From positions 1 through 25,350 of the forward strand of contig JAJXXD010000184.1 in assembly GCA_021781285.1 (NCBI GenBank): a stretch of DNA of 25,350 bases, read 5' to 3'. Source of the stretch: a bacterium (GTDB lineage Bacteria; SZUA-79; Acidulodesulfobacterales; Acidulodesulfobacteraceae). The position numbers and the translations under genes are program-made. The notes below the pieces were generated by a model, which ran no database searches, was not told the origin of the DNA, and saw nothing but the letters and a program-made list of their open reading frames with translations. Of the stretch, positions 7,357-15,360 are shown piece by piece (within the stretch, counting starts at the first letter, position 1; every line of letters starts with the position of its first letter).

Positions 7357-8646
7357 ATGAATCCAACTGATAACGAGAATAATGAATATCTGTATTTTTT
7401 ATCTTGTATTTACGATATTTTTGACAATGAAAACTATATAGAAAATTATGAGACATATAGTAATAGAAATATAGAGGGAGATAGAGTATTTATTGCACTC
7501 GAAAAAGTAACAGAAAAACCTAACGAAAGTGAAACTACATTTGAAACAAGGGAATTTCCGGTAAGCGAAATTAGAGGATTAAATGAAGGAGATTTTGTTT
7601 ATTTTAAAAATAATATCTTAGAGAATGCTAATAATAACCTCAGAGCGAAGAAAGAGAGGTATATAAATAATATATATCGCGGTAGGATTATTAAAAAATA
7701 CAAAAAAGATATCTTTAAAAGTACAGAAATAAAAGTAGAAGGACTTTTTTCATATCATATTAACGTTGGGCATGGAAACTGCTCTATAATAGTTATAAAA
7801 GAACAAAATCAGGTAAGACCTTCGATATGGATGGTAGACTGTTCTAAAAAAGATTTTACTGATGGAAGATCTTATTTAGATAATATAAATTCCTGTATTA
7901 ATTTCATAATAAATAAGCATAATATAGAAAGTTTTAGACTGGATAAATTTTTTCTTACCCATACTCATTACGATCATTACTCAGGGATAATAGAACTTTT
8001 AAATCTAAAGTATATTGATAACAACACTGAAGTTTGGATTAATGCGAATTATGGACACGCTTCTCCTTATTACAATAAAATTAATAAAGGATTATCATCA
8101 CTTTCCCAATTTATAGAGCCGGTAGAGACTAACTCAACAAATGCCATCAAAATTATGCATCCGAAAAGGACAGTCGTAAAATCCCAAGCATCGGCTAGAA
8201 ACTATACTAATCCTTTAGTTGAAAGCAAGATAAATAATTCTTCAATTGTCTATAAATTTAATTTTATAGCGAATCTTAATGAAAGAATTAGTATTTTGTT
8301 TCCAGGAGATATAGAAACGAAAGGATGGGATAGAATAAATAAATGCTATCCCCATCTTGATGACACCAACTATTATTGCATTTCTCATCACGGTAGTATA
8401 AATGGGCACATAAGGGCATTATGTACTTATAATGGTAATTATCCTAATATATATTTAAGCCAATGTTCACAAAATGCAAATTATGCGATTCTTATGGGTC
8501 GAAATAACGCGTTTAGAGGAATTTACAGCAATAAAGTAATATATGATTTTTCAAAAAAACTTTTAAAAAGTGAAAATGATTTAAATGGGAATCAATGCAA
8601 GTTTTTAGAAATTGATTTAATAAATAATAATTTTAGGCATATTTGA
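7357..8646 (+). CDS. ComEC-like metallo-beta-lactamase-fold hydrolase
   Basis: From ATG 7357, chosen because AGAGAGG lies 4 bases upstream (a TTG at 7339 is possible but lacks a site), the protein has 429 residues. Residues 1-125 are an unrecognised, Asn/Glu-rich N-terminal region. The MBL domain starts at about 130 (YHINVGHGNCSIIVI, typical of the ComEC/Rec2 C-terminal family). It carries the metal motif THTHYDH (201-207), the metal Asp in FPGDIE (about 316-320) and SHHGS (343-347). No membrane segments are present, so it is a soluble enzyme and not a DNA-uptake channel. Phosphodiesterase or nuclease activity would fit the family. It is the third gene behind tnsE, 47 bases after the synthetase. 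Confidence 0.83.
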   Translation: MNPTDNENNEYLYFLSCIYDIFDNENYIENYETYSNRNIEGDRVFIALEKVTEKPNESETTFETREFPVSEIRGLNEGDFVYFKNNILENANNNLRAKKERYINNIYRGRIIKKYKKDIFKSTEIKVEGLFSYHINVGHGNCSIIVIKEQNQVRPSIWMVDCSKKDFTDGRSYLDNINSCINFIINKHNIESFRLDKFFLTHTHYDHYSGIIELLNLKYIDNNTEVWINANYGHASPYYNKINKGLSSLSQFIEPVETNSTNAIKIMHPKRTVVKSQASARNYTNPLVESKINNSSIVYKFNFIANLNERISILFPGDIETKGWDRINKCYPHLDDTNYYCISHHGSINGHIRALCTYNGNYPNIYLSQCSQNANYAILMGRNNAFRGIYSNKVIYDFSKKLLKSENDLNGNQCKFLEIDLINNNFRHI

Positions 8647-8685
8647 AAAGAAAGGAATCATTTTTGTACAAACAAATAATCTCAA

Positions 8686-8702
8686 TTGTTAGCAGATAAC
8701 AA
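8686..8702. promoter_or_regulatory. Inverted repeat, possible operator upstream of the SDR gene
   Basis: TTGTTA-GCAGA-TAACAA is a perfect 6-base inverted repeat with a 5-base spacer, in the 134-base gap before the oxidoreductase gene. It could be an operator for a dimeric repressor, but no repressor gene is adjacent and chance cannot be excluded. Confidence 0.3.
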
Positions 8703-8780
8703 CAAAAAGACAAGACTAAAATAAGCTACTCATAGAGTAAAGACTTGAAGTGGCTTAATTATAAAAAAGTGGGGATAAAG

Positions 8781-9620
8781 ATGATATTGGTCACAGGTGC
8801 TACTGGAGCTATCGGGAGCTTGCTCGTCCAGCAGCTAATTCAGGCAGGCATGCCGGTTCGCGTGTTTACGCGCAATCCAGAAAAGGCGGCCAAGTTCGGT
8901 AGTGCGGTGGAGGTTTTTGTCGGCAATCTCGACGATGAAAACTCATTGGTTCATGCAATGCAGGGTGTAGAGCGGTTTTTCTTGATTACGAGCAGTACAC
9001 AGCAGGACAAGAATGCACTGGAGGCCGCAAAGCAGACAGGCGCATCCCATGTGGTTAAAATCTCAACCCAGGAGGCCGGTTGGACTCCTGTGGAAGGCCA
9101 CGGACACTGGCATAAAGAACGCGAAGATTTGATCCGTGCGTCTGGCATTGCAAGCACAATCCTGCGCCCCACCATGTATATGAACTTCGCGCTTTCATGG
9201 ATTTCCAGCATTAGGGCTGAAAACACGATTTATGTGGCTGGCGGGAACGGAAAACTGGCCCCGATCGATCCATGGGACGTAGCATCGGTGGCTAAGGCAG
9301 CTTTAACGGAGGATGGATATAAAAACCTCGCTTACGAATTAACTGGTCCCGAGCTTCTGACATTTGGAGATATGGCTGAGGTTATCTCAAAGACTACTGG
9401 TCAAACGGTCCGACGAGTTGAGATATCCGAATCGAAACAGGGCGAAATTTTCGCAAAAATGGGACTGCCGAAACATACAGTGGATGGCTTAGTAGAAACG
9501 TTTCGGCTAATTCAAAGGGGAAGATTCTCATATACCACCAAAGATGTTGAAATTTCCACTGGAAGCAAGCCCCATACTTTTAAAATGTGGATGCAGGAAC
9601 ATTTGAAGGCATTCCAATAA
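8781..9620 (+). CDS. NmrA-type NAD(P)-binding oxidoreductase (atypical SDR)
   Basis: The 279-residue protein starts at ATG 8781, with GGGG about 7 bases upstream. An upstream TTG at 8745 would add 12 unrelated residues. The N-terminus ILVTGATGAIGSLLV carries the Rossmann dinucleotide-binding glycine pattern TGxxGxxG, and VRVFTRNPEKAAKF follows at the second strand, where Arg suggests NADPH preference. The HGHWHKEREDLIRASG and TILRPTMYMNF stretches match the NmrA/QorB-like atypical SDRs, which lack the YxxxK catalytic pair and act as quinone reductases or redox sensors. By eye, base composition is close to half G+C, against about a third in its neighbours, and codon use differs accordingly. 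This suggests recent acquisition from another source. An IS21 remnant lies directly downstream. Confidence 0.88.
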   Translation: MILVTGATGAIGSLLVQQLIQAGMPVRVFTRNPEKAAKFGSAVEVFVGNLDDENSLVHAMQGVERFFLITSSTQQDKNALEAAKQTGASHVVKISTQEAGWTPVEGHGHWHKEREDLIRASGIASTILRPTMYMNFALSWISSIRAENTIYVAGGNGKLAPIDPWDVASVAKAALTEDGYKNLAYELTGPELLTFGDMAEVISKTTGQTVRRVEISESKQGEIFAKMGLPKHTVDGLVETFRLIQRGRFSYTTKDVEISTGSKPHTFKMWMQEHLKAFQ

Positions 9621-9656
9621 TTAGAACCTCTACTATAAAATATTCAAAGTATTTCT

Positions 9657-9773
9657 CTTATAATAGACGACTGGGGCATTAATCTATTGAAAGAAACGCA
9701 AAGAAGGGACCTCCTTGAAATCTTCGAGGACAGGCTTATATCTCAAAATAGAACTTCCATTCCCAAATCATGA
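9657..9773 (+). pseudogene. istB: IS21-family IstB ATPase remnant
   Basis: The 38-codon frame from 9657 to the TGA at 9771-9773 reads LIIDDWGINLL, then TQRRDLLEIFEDRL. This is the Walker B region of IstB (LLIIDDWG, then EQRRDLLEILEDRY). After that it degrades (SQNRTSIPKS and stop) where an intact protein would continue with TSQLPVxxWH. There is no start and no Walker A, and no istA is present. It is therefore a decayed scrap of an IS21 element, perhaps the one that brought in the adjacent oxidoreductase gene. The reading is by memory of the family consensus. Confidence 0.65.
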
Positions 9774-9833
9774 CCTAAAATTCTAGTTATTTAAAAGATT
9801 TTATATTTGCCAAATACAACGGAGGTAGTATTA

Positions 9834-9866
9834 ATGAAAAAGATAAATACGGTAATACATTTTTAA
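9834..9866 (+). CDS. Ten-codon mini-ORF with strong ribosome site
   Basis: ATG at 9834 encodes MKKINTVIHF and stops at TAA 9864-9866. A consensus GGAGG (9821-9825) lies 8 bases upstream. It may be a leader peptide or the leftover start of a lost gene. It is too short to support more. The rest of the 9621-9967 gap holds only the IstB remnant and the candidate promoter before the sce7725 gene. Confidence 0.25.
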   Translation: MKKINTVIHF

Positions 9867-9888
9867 AATCTGTGTTAAAATCATAATT

Positions 9889-9917
9889 TTTACTTTTTTC
9901 GGAATTTATTATATACT
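9889..9917 (+). promoter_or_regulatory. Candidate sigma-70 promoter for the sce7725 gene
   Basis: TTTACT (9889-9894) and TATACT (9912-9917) are separated by 17 bases, each close to the -35 and -10 consensus. The site lies about 50 bases before the start codon. AT-richness makes chance matches common here. Confidence 0.35.
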
Positions 9918-9967
9918 ATCTTAAATTTATAAATTAATTTTTCATATAACCTGTGGAGGTGAAAAGA

Positions 9968-10915
9968 ATGTATTTTCCGTTTATAAGAGGTAAGCAATTC
10001 GATTTAATTGCTTTAAAAGAATCAACAAACACTATTATTGAAAATGGAAAAATTTTACCTATTATAGAACCGGTAAATTTAAAAAACTATGTGCTAAGAA
10101 GTTTTGAAAGATTTATAGAAACTAATATGCCTTTTATATTAATAATTAATCCTACCGAAGGTTCTTTAATCAATCGCAGGGATTCCATTAAAACTGAGAT
10201 TATAGAAAATATTATAGACGAATATGATAATTTTTATGTAGGTTTTATAATTACTTCTAGGAGCACAATAAAAGATGTTACGGATTTTCTTGAAGAATAT
10301 AGTAATAACAAAGTTTGTTTTATACACTATACCCCATTTCAAAATGTCGATAATTTAATTAATAAGATAAATGAATATAATAATATTGTATATCAAATAT
10401 TTTATGATGGCCATTTGAACGCGGGCTATATTTCGAGATTTGTGGATAATAATAAAGTATTACTAAAAGATGAATTTAGTAAAGAAAATAGAAATGCGGA
10501 TTATACCCAGGAAGAATATTATTCAAACCTTTATAAAGAATACAGAAATAGAGGATTTATAGGATTTGGAGATTTTTCAATAATAGGGGATTATTATATC
10601 GAGAGTGCCGGTCCTGCCAATGCTGTAGCAATTCATTATACTTATATTAATGAGCAGGATGATGATAATCTTTGGATTAAACATTTTGTTTCAGACGACA
10701 CAGAAGGGCCAGAAAATATACTAGGGAAGTTTTCCCAGGCATTAGGCAAGTATGTTAATTTTTTAAATGGATATACCCCTGGGCATGCTGAACAATGCTC
10801 TGGATGCAGCGATTTTTTAGATCTTTATGGGCGAAGCCATTTTCCTGGATTAGCAAGTGTAAAGAAAATATCTTTAAAGCACCACATAAAATTAATTTCT
10901 GAATTAATCTCTTAA
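9968..10915 (+). CDS. sce7725 family protein
   Basis: ATG 9968 is preferred because GGAGG (9955-9959) lies 8 bases upstream; the GTG at 9953 overlaps that site. The 315-residue protein begins MYFPFIRGKQFDLIALKE, the hallmark N-terminus of the sce7725 family (typically MYFPYLRGKQxELxALRE). The usual pattern of repeated short strands and helices follows (ILPIIEPV, PFILIINPT, FYVGFIIT), and a conserved end with CSGC near residues 278-281 and a GRSHFPGL-like stretch closes it. The biochemical role of the family is not known to me. It is repeatedly found next to sce7726 genes in mobile and defence-rich regions, and the nuclease-like sce7726 gene lies immediately downstream here, on the opposite strand. 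The two stop codons overlap. Confidence 0.85.
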   Translation: MYFPFIRGKQFDLIALKESTNTIIENGKILPIIEPVNLKNYVLRSFERFIETNMPFILIINPTEGSLINRRDSIKTEIIENIIDEYDNFYVGFIITSRSTIKDVTDFLEEYSNNKVCFIHYTPFQNVDNLINKINEYNNIVYQIFYDGHLNAGYISRFVDNNKVLLKDEFSKENRNADYTQEEYYSNLYKEYRNRGFIGFGDFSIIGDYYIESAGPANAVAIHYTYINEQDDDNLWIKHFVSDDTEGPENILGKFSQALGKYVNFLNGYTPGHAEQCSGCSDFLDLYGRSHFPGLASVKKISLKHHIKLISELIS

Positions 10916-11775
10916 CGAAAGGCAGGGCGCATAAGAATATTTTCTAAATACGATATTTTGGCTTTAGATAAATTATAGTTTAAACAAAACATCTTTAATG
11001 AATCCGGCACTATTTTAATGAGATTATCAATTTTATTAGTGTTCCTAGCTTTTAATACTTTTACCATTTCATCATGAGCTATAGCCGGTTCCAACTGACA
11101 AAAAATTTTTTTACATGCGTTAAAAATCATCGTGTTAGGAACATTTGGTATATAGCCAAATGTTCCTTTGATTATATGTTTATACTCCAATAGTCTTAAT
11201 GAATTAAAAATGCAACAAGGATCCACCTTATTTTTATTAGAAGCCGCAGGCCGTTTTTCTACTAAAATAGATTGATCAGAAAGAGAAATTATCCCTATGT
11301 TGTTATCTATGTTTTCTTCGATTTTCTTAATAAACTTTTCATGAGAAACGATATAAATCCTATCAAACATTTTTTTATAAGCATCAATTTGCGAAGGGAG
11401 TCTATTTAAAGAGTCTAATTCTGTTTTTATCTCATAAACGCAACTAGTTCCATTTAAAAGGACAATATCTGCTTTTGACCTATCTACTCTAAATTCACTA
11501 ATAATTGTTGATGTTTTAATGGAGTGTCTATCTTTTAATATTCTATTAACGATAGCATTTTTATAAATATATTCTGAACGATAATTAGAAAATAAAAAAG
11601 AATAAATATCATCAAGTAAATTTATTAAGGATATATTTTTATCTATTAAATTAATATATCCAGACCTTTTGAGTATGCTTAAAAGTCTATTTCTGTGCCC
11701 ATTTTCTGCTATTAATTTTAAAAATGTTGAACTAAATAGGCTAGATAGCTGCTTGTAATAAATAGAATCAATCAT
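10912..11775 (-). CDS. sce7726 family protein, PD-(D/E)xK nuclease-like
   Basis: The 287-residue protein matches the sce7726 family. After an N-terminal helical part (1-75), the segment KDRHSIKTSTIISEFRV leads into a nuclease-like core: E94, D103 in KADIVLLNG, E115 and K117 in YEIKTELD, and SQIDAYKKMFDRIYIVSH. This is the PD-(D/E)xK order (Glu, Asp, ExK, Gln) found in restriction and repair nucleases, and all key residues are present. It starts 15 bases after the stop of the methylase fusion gene on the same strand, so the two are probably one operon. It ends overlapping the stop of the convergent sce7725 gene. Overlapping stops are unusual for this pair, whose genes usually lie in the same direction. 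Confidence 0.85.
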   Translation of the reverse strand: MIDSIYYKQLSSLFSSTFLKLIAENGHRNRLLSILKRSGYINLIDKNISLINLLDDIYSFLFSNYRSEYIYKNAIVNRILKDRHSIKTSTIISEFRVDRSKADIVLLNGTSCVYEIKTELDSLNRLPSQIDAYKKMFDRIYIVSHEKFIKKIEENIDNNIGIISLSDQSILVEKRPAASNKNKVDPCCIFNSLRLLEYKHIIKGTFGYIPNVPNTMIFNACKKIFCQLEPAIAHDEMVKVLKARNTNKIDNLIKIVPDSLKMFCLNYNLSKAKISYLENILMRPAFR

Positions 11776-11790
11776 AATATTTATCTTTCT

Positions 11791-14370
11791 TTATATATCC
11801 CTACCTTCACTTATTACAGCGCCAGTTGTATTTTCAAGAAGCATTTCCAATTTTTCCATTTCTTTTAATAGTATTTTATTAGCCAGAGCTCTTTGTTGCT
11901 CAGCTTTTCTAACCTTATCAGCGATATTTTTTTCTTTTTCAGCTTCCAACCGTGGGATAGGAATTGTGCCAACAAATTGAGGTGAGATATGATCTACAAC
12001 CGAGGCATAAATACCTTTCTCCATTAATACTTTTCCTATTTTGTCGGATGCGAGATATGCATAAACATAATATGGATCAATTAAATTTTTATCTATCACC
12101 ACCCTTATTACATGTTCTGAAATCATTGTTCCTGCCATAATATCGTTTACTATAACAACGCGTCCGGTTGAACCGCTGCGTGTAATCAATATCCAGTCTT
12201 TTTCCACAATGTGGTTTTTAGCTGGTTCATAATCTATAGGCTGAAACTTTAAGTCAAAAGGACGTATTTGTAAAATTTGTGACCCCGAATAGAAAGGAAT
12301 GCTTATATCGCTTCTTGGTACATAATTTCTCTTATGTCTGCTTGGATAAAAAATACCTCCTTTAATAACTAAATCGCTAAGGTTAACTATTTCAGTGATT
12401 TCGCCACCAACGGAGTCCATTAACTTTTTGGCAAGTTCATTTTTATTGGGGTCGTGAAACCATGCGTCAAGCCTGTTTGTCTTTTCTTTTCTAATTTGGG
12501 ATGAATTGACTATAAAACAACTGGGAGTTTTAGAATTGACTTTATTTCCTTTTAGAAAGTTTTGCCACTGCTCAAAAATATTGGGAAGATCGTTCCAGAT
12601 TTCCTGCTCACCTGTTCCGTTTATTAATATTTTTCCGCTATCATCTTTTTTGTATATAGGATTTCCACGTCGATCATGTCCCACAGACTCAGAGACAGCC
12701 ATGAAAATTTGATAATCTTTAGAAGGAACTTTAACTTTTTGAATGAAAACAAGGGACGTTTTTGTTCCTGTATGAGGTTGAAAAGCCTCACGAGGCAAGT
12801 CTATAACTGCATAAATTTTTGCATTATTTAAGAGCCATTTTCTAAGCTCTATACTCATGGCTTCAGTTCCAGAAAGATTCTGCCGAGGCAGAACTATAAC
12901 CATACGGCCCCCGTCTTCTTTGTCGGTAGGATCTTTCAAAAATTGAAAATCTCTTTCAAGAAAAAGCTTGTCAGGATCTTGGCCGTCAAGAAGCTCGTTT
13001 GTTTTTGTCCCATCTGAAAGTTTATGTCCTAAATCAAATTTTTCAAGCACATCTGGTCGAGTATCATCAATTTTTGTTCCAAATGGGGGATTGGTCGTGA
13101 TAACATCTACCATTCCAGGTTTTATTTTGCCAATAAATTCTTTAGGGAATTTTTCTAATGGCAGCAAAGAGTCAAAATTATATATATTACTTTTTCCATC
13201 TCCGATGATTGCCATATAAGATTTGGTAATTTTGAATAATAGTGGCTCTATATCAATTCCATAAATATATTTACCGGCATGATCCTTAAGAATTAGATTA
13301 ATTTTATCTTTTGTAAATTCTCGATCTTTATAATCTAATATAATTTGTTTTCGCAGGCTTTCGATTGCAATCGTAAGAAAGCCACCGCTACCGCAGGCTG
13401 TGTCTAATACAATTTCTTTTTTTCTAAAAGATGGATTTACAACATCAATTGCAAATTTAACAACTTCTCTAGGAGTGAAGAATTGGCCGCTTTCTCCTTT
13501 TAATGTTGAAGGAAGAAAAACTTCGTAAGCGTCCCCTAAGGCATCGGTGTTTGTTTCCTCGTGCATTAAAGCAATACCCTGAAGTTCTGAGACAACATAA
13601 GTAATCCATTCAGGGTCATACTCAATTTTCTCACCTTCAAACATTTTACCGAAATCAGGATCAAGTAAAAGTTCTTGATAGAGTTTCTCAATTCTTTCTT
13701 TAACTTTGCCCTGACCTTCTTTTGTTATCAATTCGGTTGGGGTTGCTCTAAAATTACAAGTTTCTTCAGGTGACAATTCATCAAGGATTTTACAAAAGAT
13801 TAATTTAATAACCTCTTTTGCGACATCTTCTTCCCGCTTAATAGGCCCCGACCCATAAAGTCGATGGTGAATTCTAGTAAATAAACTCTTAAGTGCTTTA
13901 GCAGGTCTTAAATCGATTTTCTTATATTTTCCAATTGTTTCAAAATCTTCCCCGAAACGCGGCAATGAAGGGATTTCAATAAATATTGTTGGGTCTTTTT
14001 TTAAATCGCGATAAAGGTAGAAGGGACCCTGACTATTGCTTTCTAAACCAGCAAACCAAACACATAAAGGAGCAGTTGTAGCAGTTGTATAAGACAGTGC
14101 TTGTTTATCGTATGTTTTGTTTGGAGTTTCTATTTCTATGACTATATAAGCATTTTCTTGTTTTTTAACGGGAGATTTATAGACTACGATATCAGCCTTT
14201 TCGGCATTTCTCTTAGAACCTCGTTGAATAATGACTTCAATATCGATATGTTCTTTTGGATAACCAAGATCATCAATTAATATGTGTTCAAACAATTGCC
14301 TGAATTGTTCTTCTGGATTATCTCCTAATTCTTTACTTGTAGCGTAGTCAATAATTATATTTTTATTCAT
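11791..14370 (-). CDS. Single-chain restriction-methylase-specificity protein (HsdR_N-like + N6-adenine methylase + TRD)
   Basis: The 859-residue protein has three parts. Residues 1-140 are a type I HsdR N-terminal-like nuclease domain (QRGSKRNAEKADIVVY, then ENAYIVIEIETPNK, then SYTTATTAPLCVW). Residues about 170-640 are an HsdM-like adenine methyltransferase with SGQFFTPREVV, SAM motif DTACGSGGF (323-331) and catalytic NPPF (427-430). Residues about 650-859 are one HsdS-like target recognition domain (VEKDWILITRSGSTGRV, then HISPQFVGTIPIPRL) ending in a coiled-coil helix. This is the layout of type IIG or type I-like fused enzymes. In the nuclease motif the usual ExK lysine is Glu (E79-I-E81), so cleavage may be impaired or use another residue. 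It is divergent from the XRE gene and shares the operator region. Confidence 0.88.
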   Translation of the reverse strand: MNKNIIIDYATSKELGDNPEEQFRQLFEHILIDDLGYPKEHIDIEVIIQRGSKRNAEKADIVVYKSPVKKQENAYIVIEIETPNKTYDKQALSYTTATTAPLCVWFAGLESNSQGPFYLYRDLKKDPTIFIEIPSLPRFGEDFETIGKYKKIDLRPAKALKSLFTRIHHRLYGSGPIKREEDVAKEVIKLIFCKILDELSPEETCNFRATPTELITKEGQGKVKERIEKLYQELLLDPDFGKMFEGEKIEYDPEWITYVVSELQGIALMHEETNTDALGDAYEVFLPSTLKGESGQFFTPREVVKFAIDVVNPSFRKKEIVLDTACGSGGFLTIAIESLRKQIILDYKDREFTKDKINLILKDHAGKYIYGIDIEPLLFKITKSYMAIIGDGKSNIYNFDSLLPLEKFPKEFIGKIKPGMVDVITTNPPFGTKIDDTRPDVLEKFDLGHKLSDGTKTNELLDGQDPDKLFLERDFQFLKDPTDKEDGGRMVIVLPRQNLSGTEAMSIELRKWLLNNAKIYAVIDLPREAFQPHTGTKTSLVFIQKVKVPSKDYQIFMAVSESVGHDRRGNPIYKKDDSGKILINGTGEQEIWNDLPNIFEQWQNFLKGNKVNSKTPSCFIVNSSQIRKEKTNRLDAWFHDPNKNELAKKLMDSVGGEITEIVNLSDLVIKGGIFYPSRHKRNYVPRSDISIPFYSGSQILQIRPFDLKFQPIDYEPAKNHIVEKDWILITRSGSTGRVVIVNDIMAGTMISEHVIRVVIDKNLIDPYYVYAYLASDKIGKVLMEKGIYASVVDHISPQFVGTIPIPRLEAEKEKNIADKVRKAEQQRALANKILLKEMEKLEMLLENTTGAVISEGRDI

Positions 14371-14463
14371 AATTTCTACACAAAATATGAACTTTATAAT
14401 TTAATAGGCCTATGAAAATTTAATGCAAAAATTAATTATAGCATTTTTTATTATGATTATATT

Positions 14464-14538
14464 TATCATATTATGATATATTATCGGAATTATATCATAA
14501 TATGATAAATAACTAAATAATTTTTTCACAATATGATA
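14464..14538. promoter_or_regulatory. Three operator-like palindromes in the divergent control region
   Basis: TATCAT-ATT-ATGATA (14464-14478) and TATCAT-AAT-ATGATA (14493-14507) are perfect inverted repeats with 3-base spacers. A third, half-degenerate copy TTTCAC-AAT-ATGATA lies at 14524-14538. Their centres are about 29 and 31 bases apart, near three helical turns. A further half-site (TTATGATTAT) starts at 14451. The 230-base gap lies between the methylase operon (minus) and the XRE/S24 gene (plus). A row of similar sites beside a repressor gene suggests cooperative binding by that repressor to control both directions, as in phage switch regions. Confidence 0.5.
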
Positions 14539-14555
14539 ATATTTTTACATTTGAT

Positions 14556-14563
14556 GCTATAAT
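14556..14563 (+). promoter_or_regulatory. Extended -10 promoter for the XRE/S24 gene
   Basis: TGCTATAAT (14555-14563) is an extended -10 element with a perfect TATAAT. No good -35 hexamer lies 17 bases upstream, as is usual for extended -10 promoters. The nearest operator-like palindrome (14524-14538) would overlap the -35 position, placing the promoter under likely autoregulation. The predicted transcript starts about 30 bases before the ATG. Confidence 0.45.
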
Positions 14564-14600
14564 AGAAAATTACTAGATTAATTAAATTTTAATAAAAACT

Positions 14601-15311
14601 ATGGTTGAAATTAGAAATAGAGTATTAAAGGAAATAGGTATTCTAATTGAGGAGCAACGTAACAAGGCAAAAATTTCCAGGTTAGAATTAGCTAATCTGA
14701 CAGGTTTGACATACCAAATGATTTATAGATATGAAAAAGGTCTATGCGAAATGAAAATTCATAGACTGGAAAAAATTGCAGAAATTTTAAAGACCAAAAT
14801 TTCTTTTTCATTTGTTGAATCTGAACCAATTACGAAAGAGATTAAAAATAAGTCATCAATTACTGCGGTTCCGGCTATAGCATACAATAATGAAAAATAT
14901 ATTGATACATCCAAATATAAAAAAATTCCTGTTTATTCCTTTTCGGAAATAGAAGAATCTTTGAGTGTAGCTAAAACTACTCCTATTGATGTAATAACAT
15001 TATCAAAAGAATATGCATTAAATGGTTCCTTGTTAGCCGTTAAGGTGTTAGAAAGGGGAATGGAGCCTATTATTCAGGAAGGGGCTTATATTGGCATTGA
15101 TAAGAGCGACAGAACAATTATCCCAGGTAATATTTATGCAGTCTATTTACCTTATGGAGGAATTTTAATTAAAAAAGTTTATATTAATTTTGAAAACTTG
15201 ACATTGAAATCTGAGAATAAAGATTTTCCAAATATAGAAAAGCCCCTTAAAGATATAAACTTAAGCAGCTTTATTATAGGTCGAGTTAAATGGGTTATTC
15301 AAAAACTATAA
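14601..15311 (+). CDS. XRE-family repressor with S24-like C-terminal domain lacking the catalytic Ser
   Basis: The 236-residue DNA-binding regulator has an N-terminal helix-turn-helix (about 8-66, recognition region LANLTGLTYQMIYRYEKG) and a variable linker. Its C-terminal domain (about 130-236) has the LexA/CI peptidase fold: LLAVKVLERGMEPIIQEGAYIGID, then IKKVY. In active S24 repressors the motif reads GDSMEP. Here the Ser position is Gly (G153 in RGMEP), although the Lys region (GGILIKK) is kept. Self-cleavage is therefore not expected, and the domain probably serves for dimerisation or ligand sensing. It lies at the end of the cargo, convergent with tniQ, and probably controls itself, the restriction operon and perhaps transposition. 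No clear ribosome site precedes the ATG. Confidence 0.85.
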   Translation: MVEIRNRVLKEIGILIEEQRNKAKISRLELANLTGLTYQMIYRYEKGLCEMKIHRLEKIAEILKTKISFSFVESEPITKEIKNKSSITAVPAIAYNNEKYIDTSKYKKIPVYSFSEIEESLSVAKTTPIDVITLSKEYALNGSLLAVKVLERGMEPIIQEGAYIGIDKSDRTIIPGNIYAVYLPYGGILIKKVYINFENLTLKSENKDFPNIEKPLKDINLSSFIIGRVKWVIQKL

Positions 15312-15360
15312 AATAGGCAATATTGTTCGACGGCTTCCTTTCTTACGTTTATTCCTTTTA

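Noticed and set aside
8745..8780. Upstream TTG start for the oxidoreductase
   Set aside because: The added residues are unrelated to the Rossmann start, and GGGG before ATG 8781 fits initiation there.
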